Shown: positions 9,272-18,755, numbered from the stretch's first letter. The stretch: 64,000 nt of DNA from an uncultured Acetatifactor sp. (GCA_910578815.1 CAJTSE010000012.1:45248-109247); one strand, 5' to 3'. Numbers and translations: made by a program. The notes: a model not told the origin generated them from the letters alone.

Positions 9272-9337
9272 AAAGGGCCTGGCGCGGGGTGAGGCTGTTC
9301 GCGTGAAAAGGGCCCGTCAGCGAGGTGAGGCTGCTCG
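9267..9337 (+). repeat. Two imperfect 35-36-bp tandem repeats over the AKR stop
   Basis: Units of CGTGAAAAGGGCC...GGTGAGGCTG(T/C)TCG occur twice head to tail. The first unit contains the TGA stop of the reductase gene. A simple local duplication in a GC-rich spacer. Confidence 0.6.
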
Positions 9338-9387
9338 CCGGATAAGGACGAGCAGTCTTACCGGTTATAAAAGGAAGGATGCAGCAT

Positions 9388-10278
9388 ATGGAAAAAGCCT
9401 TTAAGCTGGACTTTGACAATGACCGGCTGGGAAGCCTGTATGTAAACTGCTGCGGCTGTTCTCAAACCGAAAGTCTGCACAGCTTTGGGCCGGCTTCCAA
9501 GCCTCATTATCTGATACATTATGTTTTAAACGGCAGGGGAATCTTTCGCTTTCATGATAAGGAATATCGTCTGGAGGCCGGATACGGCTTTCTGATTCAG
9601 CCTAATGAGCTGGCCTTTTATCAGGCGGACGCGGAAGATCCCTGGAGCTACCTGTGGGTTGGCTTTGGGGGCAGCCGGGCGGAGGAATACCTGACAAAGA
9701 TGGGATTGTCCGCCCGGCATCCCATTTTTGCCTGTGACAGGGATCAAGAGCTTTACGGAATTGTCCGGGATATGATGGAGCATAATACCTTTGGTATGGC
9801 CAATGACCTGCGCCGTAACGGCCAGATGAGCGTATTTTTATCGGTTCTGGCGGAGAGCGCCGGGGTGGTGGCACGTGACGAGGAAGATAAGGGAAACCAG
9901 TATGTGAAAAAGGCGGTTTCTTTTATCCAGAGTAATTACTGTAATCCCATTAAGGTCACGGACGTGGCGGATTATGTGTGCATAAATAGAAGCTACCTGT
10001 ATACCCTGTTTAAAAATTATCTGGGAATGTCCCCCCAGCAGTTTCTGACTACCTTTCGGATCACGAAAGCCAGAGAGCTGCTGGATTCCACATCCTATTC
10101 CATCGAGAGCATTGCGCTTTCCTGCGGATACAGTGACGCCCTGGTTTTTACCAAGGCGTTTCATGCCCTGAAGGGGATGTCGCCCTCCCAGTATCGCAGG
10201 CAGAGCCATCGGGAAAACACCAGGGAGCAGCTGCAGGAGGTGGAGGGGCTGATCGACAGCAGAAATACAGATATTTAA
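9388..10278 (+). CDS. AraC-family transcriptional regulator
   Basis: 296 residues. An N-terminal cupin-like sugar-sensing domain (HYVLNGRGIFRFHDKEYRLEAGYGFLIQP) precedes two helix-turn-helix motifs of the AraC type (VTDVADYVCINRSYLYTLFKNYLGMSPQQFL and IESIALSCGYSDALVFTKAFHALKGMSPSQYR). ATG 9388 lies nine bases after AAGGAAGG and is a better start than ATG 9379, which touches that ribosome site. It sits between the reductase and galK in the same direction, so it probably controls the flanking beta-glucoside or galactose genes. The operator was not identified. Confidence 0.85.
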   Translation: MEKAFKLDFDNDRLGSLYVNCCGCSQTESLHSFGPASKPHYLIHYVLNGRGIFRFHDKEYRLEAGYGFLIQPNELAFYQADAEDPWSYLWVGFGGSRAEEYLTKMGLSARHPIFACDRDQELYGIVRDMMEHNTFGMANDLRRNGQMSVFLSVLAESAGVVARDEEDKGNQYVKKAVSFIQSNYCNPIKVTDVADYVCINRSYLYTLFKNYLGMSPQQFLTTFRITKARELLDSTSYSIESIALSCGYSDALVFTKAFHALKGMSPSQYRRQSHRENTREQLQEVEGLIDSRNTDI

Positions 10279-10466
10279 CATTTTGACAGGTTCAAAAAAC
10301 ATTGGGCTGTGGTAATCCGGCGGTCTTTTTTATAAGATGGAGACAGGGGCAGGAGACAGACAGGTTTGAAATCTCCGCCGCCCGTGGCAGTGTGGTCAGT
10401 TAAATTGCTTTAAAAAATTAGCGGCGAAGGCAGGCCGGCAAAAGGAAAACGGAGGGAATGACAGGC

Positions 10467-11639
10467 ATGGAAGAAATGAAAGAGATGGTATTAAAAAAAT
10501 TTGCGGAAGTATTTGGTGACAGTGACAATGCAAAGGTGTATTTTGCACCGGGCCGTGTGAATCTGATCGGGGAGCATACGGATTACAACGGCGGACATGT
10601 ATTTCCCTGCGCGCTGACCATCGGCACCTACGGCGTGGCGCGGAAGAGAACGGATAACAGGCTTTTATTTTATTCCATGAACTTTGAACAGCTGGGCGTG
10701 ATCGAATCCTCTCTGGAGGATCTGGTGCCTTCTAAGGAGGCGGACTGGACTAACTATCCCAAGGGCGTGATGTGGGCCTTCGGAGAAAAGGGAATGAAGG
10801 TTCCCTGCGGAATGGATCTGCTGTTAAACGGGAATATTCCCAACGGCTCAGGACTTTCTTCCTCTGCATCGGTGGAGGTGCTTACGGGCTTTATTTTGCG
10901 GGATTTGTTCGGCTTTGACGTCAGCAATCAGGATTTGGCGCTGATCGGGCAGTACTCCGAGAATCAGTTTAACAAGGTAAACTGCGGCATCATGGATCAG
11001 TTTGCCATTGCCATGGGGAAAAGAGATAACGCCATTTTCCTGGATACGGCGGATCTTTCCTATGAATATGCGCCCATTGTTTTAAAGGGGGCTAAAATTG
11101 TTATTGCCTGCAGCAATAAAAAGCGCGGCCTGGGAGATTCCAAGTATAACGAACGCCGGGAAGAGTGTGAGACGGCTTTGGCGGAGCTGCAAAGAAAAGT
11201 AGATATAAAGTCTCTGGGAGATCTGGATGAGGCAGGCTTTGAAAAGGCGGCATCTGCCATTCAAAGCGATGTGCGCAGAAAGCGCGCAAAGCACGCGGTA
11301 TATGAAAACCAGCGTACCATGCGTGCCGTGGAGGCGTTGAAGTCCAATGACGTGGCGGAATTTGGCCGCTTGATGAATGCTTCCCATGTGTCTCTGCGGG
11401 ATGATTATGAGGTTACGGGAATTGAACTGGATACGCTGGTGGAAGAGGCCTGGAAGGTAGAGGGCGTGATCGGTTCCCGCATGACCGGTGCAGGCTTTGG
11501 CGGCTGTACTGTTAGTATCGTGAAGGATGAAGCGATTGATACCTTTATTGAGAAGGTTGGCGCCGCATACCAGTCAAAGATCGGGTATGCCGCTGACTTT
11601 TATGTGGTAGAGGTCGGAGATGGGCCGAAGGAGCTGTAA
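10467..11639 (+). CDS. galK: Galactokinase
   Basis: A 390-residue GHMP kinase that phosphorylates alpha-D-galactose to galactose 1-phosphate (first committed Leloir step). The galactokinase signature APGRVNLIGEHTDYNGG lies at residues 27-43. The GHMP ATP loop is GNIPNGSGLSSSASVEV, and the C-terminal motif is GSRMTGAGFGGCTVSIV. ATG 10467 is 11 bases from GGAGG. ATG 10458 almost touches that site and is less likely. It is followed by galT, but hairpin copy B and two further stem-loops lie between them, so the downstream gene may be expressed at a different level. Confidence 0.95.
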   Translation: MEEMKEMVLKKFAEVFGDSDNAKVYFAPGRVNLIGEHTDYNGGHVFPCALTIGTYGVARKRTDNRLLFYSMNFEQLGVIESSLEDLVPSKEADWTNYPKGVMWAFGEKGMKVPCGMDLLLNGNIPNGSGLSSSASVEVLTGFILRDLFGFDVSNQDLALIGQYSENQFNKVNCGIMDQFAIAMGKRDNAIFLDTADLSYEYAPIVLKGAKIVIACSNKKRGLGDSKYNERREECETALAELQRKVDIKSLGDLDEAGFEKAASAIQSDVRRKRAKHAVYENQRTMRAVEALKSNDVAEFGRLMNASHVSLRDDYEVTGIELDTLVEEAWKVEGVIGSRMTGAGFGGCTVSIVKDEAIDTFIEKVGAAYQSKIGYAADFYVVEVGDGPKEL

Positions 11640-11648
11640 AGTGTGAAA

Positions 11649-11706
11649 GGCGAAAAGATATTCTAAGGTTGAAAAGAACTCAACCTAAGAATATCTAAGT
11701 TTCGCC
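11649..11706. repeat. 58-bp covarying hairpin element, copy B
   Basis: It begins nine bases after the galK stop. The arms are GGCGAAA/TTTCGCC, AGATATTCT/AGAATATCT and GGTTGA/TCAACC. The length and nesting match copies A and C, but the outer and inner stem bases are different and still paired. Hairpin II follows (GAAGAATTGCC/GGCAATTCTTC, 11709-11734), then GGATTG (11747-11752) and hairpin III (GCCGCC/GGCGGC, 11762-11776), right before galT. Confidence 0.8.
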
Positions 11707-11789
11707 TCGAAGAATTGCCTTTCGGCAATTCTTCATAGAGTTTCACGGATTGTTTGTTTGAGCCGCCAAAGGCGGCATGGGGGATTAAT

Positions 11790-13313
11790 ATGGAGACAAT
11801 AACGGAAAATATCAGGAAATTAGTCTCTTACGGCAGGCAGACGGGGCTGGTGCCGGAGGAAGATGCAGTCTATACCTTTAATAGGCTGCTGGAACTGTTC
11901 GGCTTGGATGAGCCGGAGGACTGCGGCGCGGGAGCCGACACTAATGTTATGTTAAAACCGGAGGATCTGGAAGCGGTTTTGGGACAGATGTGTGACTATG
12001 CTTTTGAGAAGGGGCTGATTGAGGAAAACACGGTCACATACCGTGACCTGTTCGATACGAAAATCATGAGTATGCTCATGCCAAGGCCAAGCGAAGTCAT
12101 CCGCAGATTTCATGAGCTTTATGAGCAGAAGTCCCCTCAGGCAGCCACCGATTATTACTATAAGGTGAGCCGGGATTCCGATTATATCCGCAGATACCGG
12201 GTCAGCAGAGATAAAAAGTGGATTGCGCCCACAAAATATGGCGATCTGGATATTACCATCAATCTTTCCAAACCGGAGAAGGACCCCAAGGCCATAGCTG
12301 CGGCTAAGAATGCAAAGCAGTCCGGGTATCCCAAGTGCCTGCTCTGCCGGGAGAACGAGGGGTATGCGGGCAGGGTGAATCATCCTGCCAGACAGAATCA
12401 CCGCATTATTCCCGTGACCATCAACGGGAGTCAGTGGGGATTTCAGTATTCTCCTTATGTTTACTATAATGAGCACTGCATTGTGTTTAACTTTCAGCAT
12501 GTGCCCATGAAAATAGACCACGCTGCTTTTTGTAAGCTTTTCGACTTTGTAAAGCAGTTCCCTCATTACTTTGTGGGCTCCAATGCGGACCTGCCGATTG
12601 TGGGCGGCTCTATTTTAAGCCACGACCATTTCCAGGGCGGGCACTATGAATTTGCCATGGCCAAGGCTCCCGTGGAGAGAAGCTTTTCGGTAAAGGGCTT
12701 TGAGGATGTTTTGGCAGGGGTGGTACAATGGCCCATGTCCGTAATTCGTTTAAGCGGAAAGGATACGGACCGGATCATTGCCCTGGCGGACCTGATTCTG
12801 GAAAAATGGCGGGGGTATACGGATGAAGATGCGTTCATTTATGCCGTAACGGACGGAGAGCCTCATAATACCATCACGCCCATTGCCAGAAAGCGGGGGG
12901 ATCATTTTGAGCTGGATCTGGTGCTTCGCAACAATATTACAACAGAGGAACATCCTCTTGGGGTATATCACCCCCATGCAAAGCTGCATCATATTAAAAA
13001 GGAAAACATCGGCCTGATTGAGGTCATGGGCCTGGCGGTGCTGCCTGCCCGTTTAAAGGACGAGATGGCCAGGCTGAAAGAGGCGATTCTTGCGGGAAGC
13101 GATATTCGCGGGGATGAAGAGCTGGCGAAGCACGCTGACTGGGTTGAGGAATTTATGCCCAAATATGAAAAAATAGACGCCGGCAATATTGATGCCGTGA
13201 TCGAGAAGGAGATCGGTCTGGTGTTTATGGAGGTTTTGGAGGATGCCGGAGTCTATAAAAGGACAGAAAAAGGTCAGAAGGCATTTGACAGGTTTATCCG
13301 GGCGCTGGCATAA
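11790..13313 (+). CDS. galT: UDP-glucose--hexose-1-phosphate uridylyltransferase (class II)
   Basis: 507 residues, the size of the Firmicute class II GalT. It exchanges UMP between UDP-glucose and galactose 1-phosphate in the Leloir pathway. The active-site region is SILSHDHFQGGHYEFAM, and the N-terminal part has the ARKNAKQSGYPKCLLC-like stretch (AAKNAKQSGYPKCLLCREN). ATG 11790 follows GGGGGA at 11779-11784. A frame extension back to TTG 11754 runs through a hairpin and is not supported. It works with galK upstream. No galE is present in the window. Confidence 0.93.
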   Translation: METITENIRKLVSYGRQTGLVPEEDAVYTFNRLLELFGLDEPEDCGAGADTNVMLKPEDLEAVLGQMCDYAFEKGLIEENTVTYRDLFDTKIMSMLMPRPSEVIRRFHELYEQKSPQAATDYYYKVSRDSDYIRRYRVSRDKKWIAPTKYGDLDITINLSKPEKDPKAIAAAKNAKQSGYPKCLLCRENEGYAGRVNHPARQNHRIIPVTINGSQWGFQYSPYVYYNEHCIVFNFQHVPMKIDHAAFCKLFDFVKQFPHYFVGSNADLPIVGGSILSHDHFQGGHYEFAMAKAPVERSFSVKGFEDVLAGVVQWPMSVIRLSGKDTDRIIALADLILEKWRGYTDEDAFIYAVTDGEPHNTITPIARKRGDHFELDLVLRNNITTEEHPLGVYHPHAKLHHIKKENIGLIEVMGLAVLPARLKDEMARLKEAILAGSDIRGDEELAKHADWVEEFMPKYEKIDAGNIDAVIEKEIGLVFMEVLEDAGVYKRTEKGQKAFDRFIRALA

Positions 13314-13488
13314 AAAAGCCAAGATGCTGCGTGTCATATTGCCGGCATATGCCGCATATACTGTATATACTAGTGGACCACTTTTGTGAAGCCCAGAATT
13401 GTCTTATACAAGGCGTTTGAGGAAAGCGCTTGATAAGCTGCCGCTTTTCTGAAATGGGCCGGAAGGATATTGCCTTGCGGCAGTTAAG

Positions 13489-14106
13489 TTAAAATACATC
13501 GGGATAGCTGCTCTGAAGATGTTTTAAAATCACGTTCCGGTTGGCAGAACGCAGATTTTTGGCCACGCCTCTTAGACGGTCGATTTCCTTATGCTGTCCC
13601 AGGGAGACATAATATTTGGCCAGGGAATCATAGGTGCGGCTGATGTCCGTGCCCGTGCTGACGGAAAATTCCATTAATATGGAGGCTTCTTTTTGAAAAC
13701 CGGCTTCGAGCAGGTAATCCGCCCATTTTTGCAGAGTGCGTACCAAAACGGTATAGTTCTGATCATATTCCGACAGGGCTTCCAGATTTGCCGTACCGTA
13801 TTCCAGCTTCAGGTCCGTGTTAGAGTAGCCTGTAAAGTTTACAATTTTCCGGGCGGTAAGGGATTCCAGAGTGCCGATGCACTCAAGCACATCCGGGTTG
13901 TCGTTCAAAAGATGGGTGGGGAAGGACTCTAAGGGAATTTTAATATAATTCAGGTCGTCAAGGGATTTGCGGCGAACGGAGTTGGCTCGTGCTTCCCGTG
14001 ACCAAAAGGCAGCTTCTTGTTCGCTGACGGTTTTGCGTTGTTTTTTTAAGATGAAGAAGATCATCAGGATAAAGATAAGAAAACTTGCCAAAAAAAACAA
14101 ATTCAT
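13489..14106 (-). CDS. Membrane-anchored conserved protein of unknown function
   Basis: 205 residues. One N-terminal membrane helix (about 4-20) is followed by a basic KKQRK stop-transfer stretch, and then a soluble helical domain (residues 25-205) rich in Leu/Ala/Glu helices. The later part looks like a TPR-type array (LVRTLQKWADYLLEAGFQKEASILMEF, AKYYVSLGQHKEIDRL). The orientation would place the helical domain in the cytoplasm. Function not recognised. It is divergent from the miniprotein and VanW genes. Confidence 0.6.
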   Translation of the reverse strand: MNLFFLASFLIFILMIFFILKKQRKTVSEQEAAFWSREARANSVRRKSLDDLNYIKIPLESFPTHLLNDNPDVLECIGTLESLTARKIVNFTGYSNTDLKLEYGTANLEALSEYDQNYTVLVRTLQKWADYLLEAGFQKEASILMEFSVSTGTDISRTYDSLAKYYVSLGQHKEIDRLRGVAKNLRSANRNVILKHLQSSYPDVF

Positions 14107-14184
14107 ATATAATATCCTTTCAGAGTTTTATATTTTCAGTAAAAGGCCGTGCGGAGCCGTGAGCATGGCGGAAACGAGGTACTT

Positions 14185-14289
14185 ATGTTTAACATGAATA
14201 ATAAAAAAACCAGGCGGCGCATTTCGGCGATTATTATTGTAATATTGGTGCTTGCTATGATTATACCCACTGTAGCATATTTCATTTGA
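14185..14289 (+). CDS. 34-residue single-pass membrane miniprotein
   Basis: ATG 14185 is preceded by GAGG at 14175-14178. The product has a basic N-terminus (NNKKTRRR) and one hydrophobic helix ending IPTVAYFI, then TGA. The 110-bp gap before the VanW gene carries nothing else. It has the look of the tiny membrane proteins common in Lachnospiraceae, and could be a lone signal-anchor peptide. Function unknown. Support comes from the ribosome site and the clear charge/hydrophobic pattern only. Confidence 0.5.
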   Translation: MFNMNNKKTRRRISAIIIVILVLAMIIPTVAYFI

Positions 14290-14370
14290 TTTTTCAATGA
14301 GGAACTGTGTGGCGTTTTCACGTACCTTTTGCGTTACAAATCCCGGACAGCCGGGGAGGAAGGATTAATC

Positions 14371-15864
14371 ATGGAGAAGAGCAGGAAAATAGCCGGCAGG
14401 TTTTATTTTGTGCTGGCATGTGCATGTTTTTGGCTGTTTGCCATGCCGGTTCAGGCAGAGGACCAGCAAACCATAAAGCCGGGCATTTTTGCCGGAGAGA
14501 TTGATCTGTCCGGCATGACCGGAGAGCAGGCGGAAACGGCGGTAGAAGAGTATGTGGACAGCCTTCGGGATACGCAGATTATACTGCTGTATGCTGATGA
14601 TATTGAGGTCACGGTTACCGCCGGAGATCTGGGAATTGCCTGGGTGAACAGGGAGATTGTAACGGAGGCTCTGGAGATCGGTACTTGTGGCAATGTGATT
14701 GAACGATATAAGATTCTTAAAGATCTGGAGCATGAAAACAAAATATACCGGATTGATTTGTCCTTTGACATATCAAAGATGAATACTATTCTTACCGAAA
14801 AATGTTCGGTTTTCGATCAGGAGGCTGTGGATTTTGATCTTGTCCGGGAGAACGAAGAGTTTCGGATCGTGGAAGGGCAGAAGGGATATTCCCTGGACGT
14901 GGAGATTTCCATTGATTGGATATACGAATATCTGACGAGAGACTGGGACCGCGGGGATTGCAGCATCGCCCTGTGCGTAACGGTACAGGAGCCGAAGGGC
15001 AGTATGGAAGAACTGGCACAGGTAAAGGATGTGCTGGGCAGCTTTACAACCTCTTTTAAATCCTCCAATCAATCCAGGAGCGCAAATGTGGAAAACGGCT
15101 GTGCGTTGATTAACGGAACCCTTCTTTATCCGGGAGAAGAGTTTTCGACCTATGAGGCAGTGTCTCCTTTTTCGGAGTCCAACGGCTATTACATGGCTGG
15201 CTCCTATATCAACGGGAAGGTGGTAGACAGCCTGGGGGGCGGCATCTGTCAGGTATCCACCACCCTTTACAATGCAGTGCTGCGGGCCGAGCTGGAGGTT
15301 ACGGAGAGGCATAATCATTCCATGGTGGTGAGCTATGTGCCCCGCTCCGCGGATGCGGCTATTGCAGAAAGCTCTGGCAAGGACTTCTGTTTCCGTAATG
15401 ATTTAGAGTACCCGGTGTATATTGAGGGATATATTGATAAGAAGCAGATTACCTTTAACATATATGGGAAGGAGACCAGGGACCCCGGTCGAGAAGTAAT
15501 ATTTGAAAGTGAAGAGCTGGAAGTAAACGTTCCGCCTGCAGATCAGATTTATGCTGATGCAACCAAACCCATAGGTTATATTGTTACGGAGGGCGCCCAT
15601 ATCGGTTATAAGGCAAAGTTGTGGAAAATCGTGAAAGAGGACGGCAAGGAAGTAAGCCGCACTCAGGTCAACAGCAGCAGCTATAAGATGGTGCCCAGAA
15701 GCGCAACAGTGGGAACGGCTACTGATAACCCGGCAGCTTATGAGCAGATTATGGCAGCCGTCAATTCCGGCAGTGTGGATCAGGTGAAAGCGGTGATTGC
15801 TGCATTGACAGCACCTCCACCGGCACCTCCAGCTCCGGAGGCAGGGGAGGCAGCCGTACAGTGA
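14371..15864 (+). CDS. VanW family protein with peptidoglycan-binding-like domain
   Basis: 497 residues. A signal peptide or anchor (about 1-30, ending MPVQAED) leads into a YoaR/PG-binding-4 type domain (about 40-230), then the VanW domain (FTTSFKSSNQSRSANVE, GEEFSTYEAVSPFSE, GGGICQVSTTLYNAVLRA, ERHNHSMVV). A G5-like region and a Pro/Ala-rich tail end the protein. VanW proteins sit in or at the cell wall. The exact reaction is not established, despite the name from vancomycin clusters. ATG 14371 follows GGAGGAAGG at 14354-14362. Confidence 0.85.
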   Translation: MEKSRKIAGRFYFVLACACFWLFAMPVQAEDQQTIKPGIFAGEIDLSGMTGEQAETAVEEYVDSLRDTQIILLYADDIEVTVTAGDLGIAWVNREIVTEALEIGTCGNVIERYKILKDLEHENKIYRIDLSFDISKMNTILTEKCSVFDQEAVDFDLVRENEEFRIVEGQKGYSLDVEISIDWIYEYLTRDWDRGDCSIALCVTVQEPKGSMEELAQVKDVLGSFTTSFKSSNQSRSANVENGCALINGTLLYPGEEFSTYEAVSPFSESNGYYMAGSYINGKVVDSLGGGICQVSTTLYNAVLRAELEVTERHNHSMVVSYVPRSADAAIAESSGKDFCFRNDLEYPVYIEGYIDKKQITFNIYGKETRDPGREVIFESEELEVNVPPADQIYADATKPIGYIVTEGAHIGYKAKLWKIVKEDGKEVSRTQVNSSSYKMVPRSATVGTATDNPAAYEQIMAAVNSGSVDQVKAVIAALTAPPPAPPAPEAGEAAVQ

Positions 15865-15953
15865 TCTGTCTTATTCGGGCCGGGAACGGGAAGGCTGATC
15901 AGGACGTTGGCGAAAAGATAATTGACGAAAAGAGCAGAAGAGGAATTGCAGGC

Positions 15954-17027
15954 ATGAAGGTCGGGAAGGTGCCGGAGAACGTTTTAAAGCGGTCGGTTTT
16001 AAGGCAGATACAAACGAAGAGGCAAGAAATTATATGTGGCGCAGGGATAGGGGAAGACTGCGCCATTTTTTCGTTTGATGGCAGGAACATGATGACCTGT
16101 ATGCAGACGGCGGTGGTGAGAACGGGCCGGTCGGACTCTTCTGCTGTCATGATGGGGCAGCTGATCCGCCGGTGTACCAATAATCTGGCGGCGGCAGGTG
16201 CGGAGCCTGTGGGAATCATGATAGCCCTGACGCTTCCGCCGGAGACGGAAGAAGCAGAGATGAAGGATCTCATGGCCGAGGCTTCCGTCTGTTGTGAAGA
16301 GCTGAAGATTCAGATTGCAGGCGGTCAGACCTGCGTCAGCAGTGCGGTAAGACAGCCTGTGGCTGCAGTGACGGGGTATGGCAGGCCCTTCGGTACGGGG
16401 GCGGTTCAGGCGAAGGTCGATGAGCGGGAAAAGAAGGCCGGCGAGGGACAAAAGGTTAAGGGCCCGCTAAGAAACGCCGCTTTGAAGGAAAAACTGGTGC
16501 GTGCCGGGCAGGATATAGTGATCAGCAAGTGGATCGGGCTGGAGGGAACTGCAATTTTAGCTGAGCGGTACCGGGATAAACTGTTGCAAAGGTATCCGGC
16601 GTATTTTGTGGAGGAAGCGGCGGGCTTTGGTCGATTTCTTTCCGTGATTCCGGAGGCGGCCACCGCCGTGAAGTCCGGCGTTTGCATGATGCACGATGCT
16701 TCCGAGGGAGGAATTTTTGGAACTCTCTGGGAGCTGGCGGAAAGAGCAGGCGTTGGACTGACCATAGACTTGAAAAAAATTCCTCTGCGTCAGGAGACGG
16801 TGGAGGTATGTGAATGCTGTGGAGTAAACCCATACGAGCTGCTTTCGGGGGGCGCACTGGTGATGGTGACGGAGGACGGTCCGGGACTTGCGGAAGCGCT
16901 GAAGGCGGAAAATATTCCGGCAGCCGTGGTGGGACGGATTACGGACAGTAATGACAGGATCATTCGTAACGGAGAGGAAACACGTTTTTTGAACAGGCCC
17001 GGAGGCGATGAGGTATACCGGGTGTGA
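15954..17027 (+). CDS. AIR synthase-related (PurM/HypE-like) ATP-binding protein
   Basis: 357 residues of the PurM/SelD/HypE/ThiL superfamily. The N-terminal half has the dimer ATP site (GAGIGEDCAIFSF, NNLAAAGAEPVGIMIALTLP). The C-terminal AIRS-C domain has GLEGTAILAERY, HDASEGGIFGTLWELAERAGVG and LLSGGALVMV. No hydrogenase genes are nearby, so a HypE role is unlikely. Relatives of this type occur next to an Lrp regulator and an aminotransferase, as here. ATG 15954 follows AGAGGA (15937-15942). A frame extension back to 15861 overlaps the VanW gene and lacks a ribosome site. Substrate unknown. Confidence 0.75.
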   Translation: MKVGKVPENVLKRSVLRQIQTKRQEIICGAGIGEDCAIFSFDGRNMMTCMQTAVVRTGRSDSSAVMMGQLIRRCTNNLAAAGAEPVGIMIALTLPPETEEAEMKDLMAEASVCCEELKIQIAGGQTCVSSAVRQPVAAVTGYGRPFGTGAVQAKVDEREKKAGEGQKVKGPLRNAALKEKLVRAGQDIVISKWIGLEGTAILAERYRDKLLQRYPAYFVEEAAGFGRFLSVIPEAATAVKSGVCMMHDASEGGIFGTLWELAERAGVGLTIDLKKIPLRQETVEVCECCGVNPYELLSGGALVMVTEDGPGLAEALKAENIPAAVVGRITDSNDRIIRNGEETRFLNRPGGDEVYRV

Positions 17028-17043
17028 AAGGAGAAAGTATAAA

Positions 17044-17526
17044 ATGAGAGACGAATTACTTACCATTATTGAGAAAAACAGCCGCATTGATTTAAAGGAG
17101 CTGGCAGTCATTCTTGGCGCAGAAGAAATTGACGTTATCAACGAACTGGCAACGTTGGAGAGCGAGGGCATTATTTGCGGCTATCATACTATGATCGACT
17201 GGGAAAAGACGGATATTGAGAAGGTTTCCGCGCTGATCGAGGTACGAGTGACCCCTCAAAGGGGGCAGGGCTTTGACAATATGGCGGAGCGCATTCAGAA
17301 GTATCCGGAGGTGCAGAGCGTTTATCTGATGTCCGGCGGTTACGACCTGATGATTATTTTGGAAGGCAAGACCCTGCGGGAGGTGTCCTCCTTCGTATCC
17401 AACAAACTTTCTGCTTTGGATACGGTTTTAAGTACGGCCACGCACTTCATTCTGAAGAAATACAAGGATCACGGCACAGTGCTCTCCCGGAAAAAAGAAG
17501 ATGAAAGGGAGATGATTACGCCATGA
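17044..17526 (+). CDS. Lrp/AsnC family transcriptional regulator
   Basis: 160 residues. The N-terminal winged helix (DLKELAVILGAEEIDVINELATLESEGIICGY) is followed by a RAM/AsnC ligand-binding domain (EVRVTPQRGQGFDNMAERI, VYLMSGGYDLMIILEGKTL). These regulators sense amino acids and bind DNA as oligomers. ATG 17044 lies ten bases after AAAGGAG. Its stop overlaps the ATG of the aminotransferase (ATGA), so both are co-translated, and the aminotransferase or its product is a likely target. Confidence 0.9.
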   Translation: MRDELLTIIEKNSRIDLKELAVILGAEEIDVINELATLESEGIICGYHTMIDWEKTDIEKVSALIEVRVTPQRGQGFDNMAERIQKYPEVQSVYLMSGGYDLMIILEGKTLREVSSFVSNKLSALDTVLSTATHFILKKYKDHGTVLSRKKEDEREMITP

Positions 17527-18686
17527 GAAATCCGTTAGCAGACAAGGTTGTGGAGATTAAGCCGTCAGGTATCCGCAAATTTTTTGACATTGTAAGTGAA
17601 ATGAAGGATGCCATTTCTCTTGGTGTGGGCGAGCCGGACTTTGATACGCCCTGGCATATCAGAGATGAGGGCATCTATTCTCTGGAGAAAGGGAAAACCC
17701 ACTATACCTCCAATGCGGGGCTTGTGGAGCTGCGTCAGGAAATCTGTAATTATATGCAGAGAAGACAGGGCATTACATATCATCCCTTGAAGGAGGTCCT
17801 GATTACCGTAGGCGGATCCGAGGCAATCGACATGGGACTTCGTGCTATGTGTAATCCGGGGGATGAGGTGTTGATACCTCAGCCCAGCTATGTGTCCTAT
17901 GAACCCTGCGCGGTGCTGGCAGGAGCCAAGCCCGTTATTATCAATCTGAAGGCGGAGAATGAATTCCGGCTGACGGCACAGGAGCTGGAGGACTCTATCA
18001 CAGATAAAACGAAAATTCTGATCCTTCCCTTCCCCAATAATCCAACCGGAGCCATCATGGAGCGGAAAGACCTGGAAGCGATTGCAGAGGTGATTTTAAA
18101 GCATGACATATTTGTGATGTCGGATGAAATCTATTCCGAGCTGACTTATAAGGAAAAGCATGTGTCCATTGCGGAGCTTCCTGGCATGAAGGAACGTACA
18201 ATCCTGATTAACGGTTTTTCCAAGGCATATGCCATGACGGGATGGCGGCTGGGCTATGCCTGCGGGCCGGAAGAAATCATCGGGCAGATGACAAAAATTC
18301 ACCAGTTTGCCATTATGTGTGCGCCTACTACAAGCCAACATGCGGCAGTAGAAGCGTTGAAGAACGGTGACGATGACGTGGAAGAAATGCGCACAGCCTA
18401 TAATCAGCGCAGACGGTATCTTATGAATGCCCTGCGGGAGATGAGGCTGGAGTGTTTTGAACCTTATGGTGCATTTTATGTCTTTCCCTGCATCAAAGAA
18501 TTCGGCATGACCAGCGACGAGTTTGCCGAAAAACTGCTGGCGGAAGAAAAGCTGGCGGTGGTGCCGGGTACGGCTTTTGGCGACTGCGGGGAAGGTTTTT
18601 TAAGAATTTCTTATGCTTATTCTCTGGATCAGCTGCGGGAAGCACTGAAAAGACTGGGGCGGTTTGTGGAGAGGCTGCGGGCATAG
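17523..18686 (+). CDS. PLP-dependent aminotransferase, class I/II
   Basis: A 387-residue fold-type I aminotransferase. Landmarks are the N-terminal GVGEPDFDTPWHI, the PLP-phosphate region VTVGGSEA-like (ITVGGSEAIDMGL), LPFPNNPTGAIM, SDEIYSELTY, the Schiff-base lysine in NGFSKAYAMTGWRLGYACG, and the substrate-carboxylate arginine in EGFLRISYAY. Likely substrates are aromatic amino acids or aspartate/alanine-like; the sequence does not decide. It is translationally coupled to the Lrp regulator upstream. Confidence 0.9.
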   Translation: MRNPLADKVVEIKPSGIRKFFDIVSEMKDAISLGVGEPDFDTPWHIRDEGIYSLEKGKTHYTSNAGLVELRQEICNYMQRRQGITYHPLKEVLITVGGSEAIDMGLRAMCNPGDEVLIPQPSYVSYEPCAVLAGAKPVIINLKAENEFRLTAQELEDSITDKTKILILPFPNNPTGAIMERKDLEAIAEVILKHDIFVMSDEIYSELTYKEKHVSIAELPGMKERTILINGFSKAYAMTGWRLGYACGPEEIIGQMTKIHQFAIMCAPTTSQHAAVEALKNGDDDVEEMRTAYNQRRRYLMNALREMRLECFEPYGAFYVFPCIKEFGMTSDEFAEKLLAEEKLAVVPGTAFGDCGEGFLRISYAYSLDQLREALKRLGRFVERLRA

Positions 18687-18714
18687 CTGAAAGCCAGGTT
18701 TTCAGGTTTACTAT

Positions 18715-18748
18715 GGGATTGTGAGTTGCGGCAGGACCGCGACATGGA
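18715..18748. repeat. GGGATTGTGAG plus small hairpin module
   Basis: GGGATTGTGAG is followed by the stem GTTGCGG/CCGCGAC. Nearly the same module lies at 26768-26797 (GTTGCA/TGCGAC stem), and a related GGATTG-plus-hairpin unit follows 58-bp copies A, B and C. Here it sits between the aminotransferase stop and trmL, after a CTGAAA/TTTCAG stem. Confidence 0.5.
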
Positions 18749-18755
18749 GGTCAAT

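Noticed and set aside
9267..9337. Tandem repeat as an attenuator
   Set aside because: The two units do not form competing stems that I can draw and there is no T run. It looks like a plain duplication.
14136..14321. 61-codon minus-strand ORF
   Set aside because: It is the shadow of the 34-residue miniprotein, with no ribosome site.
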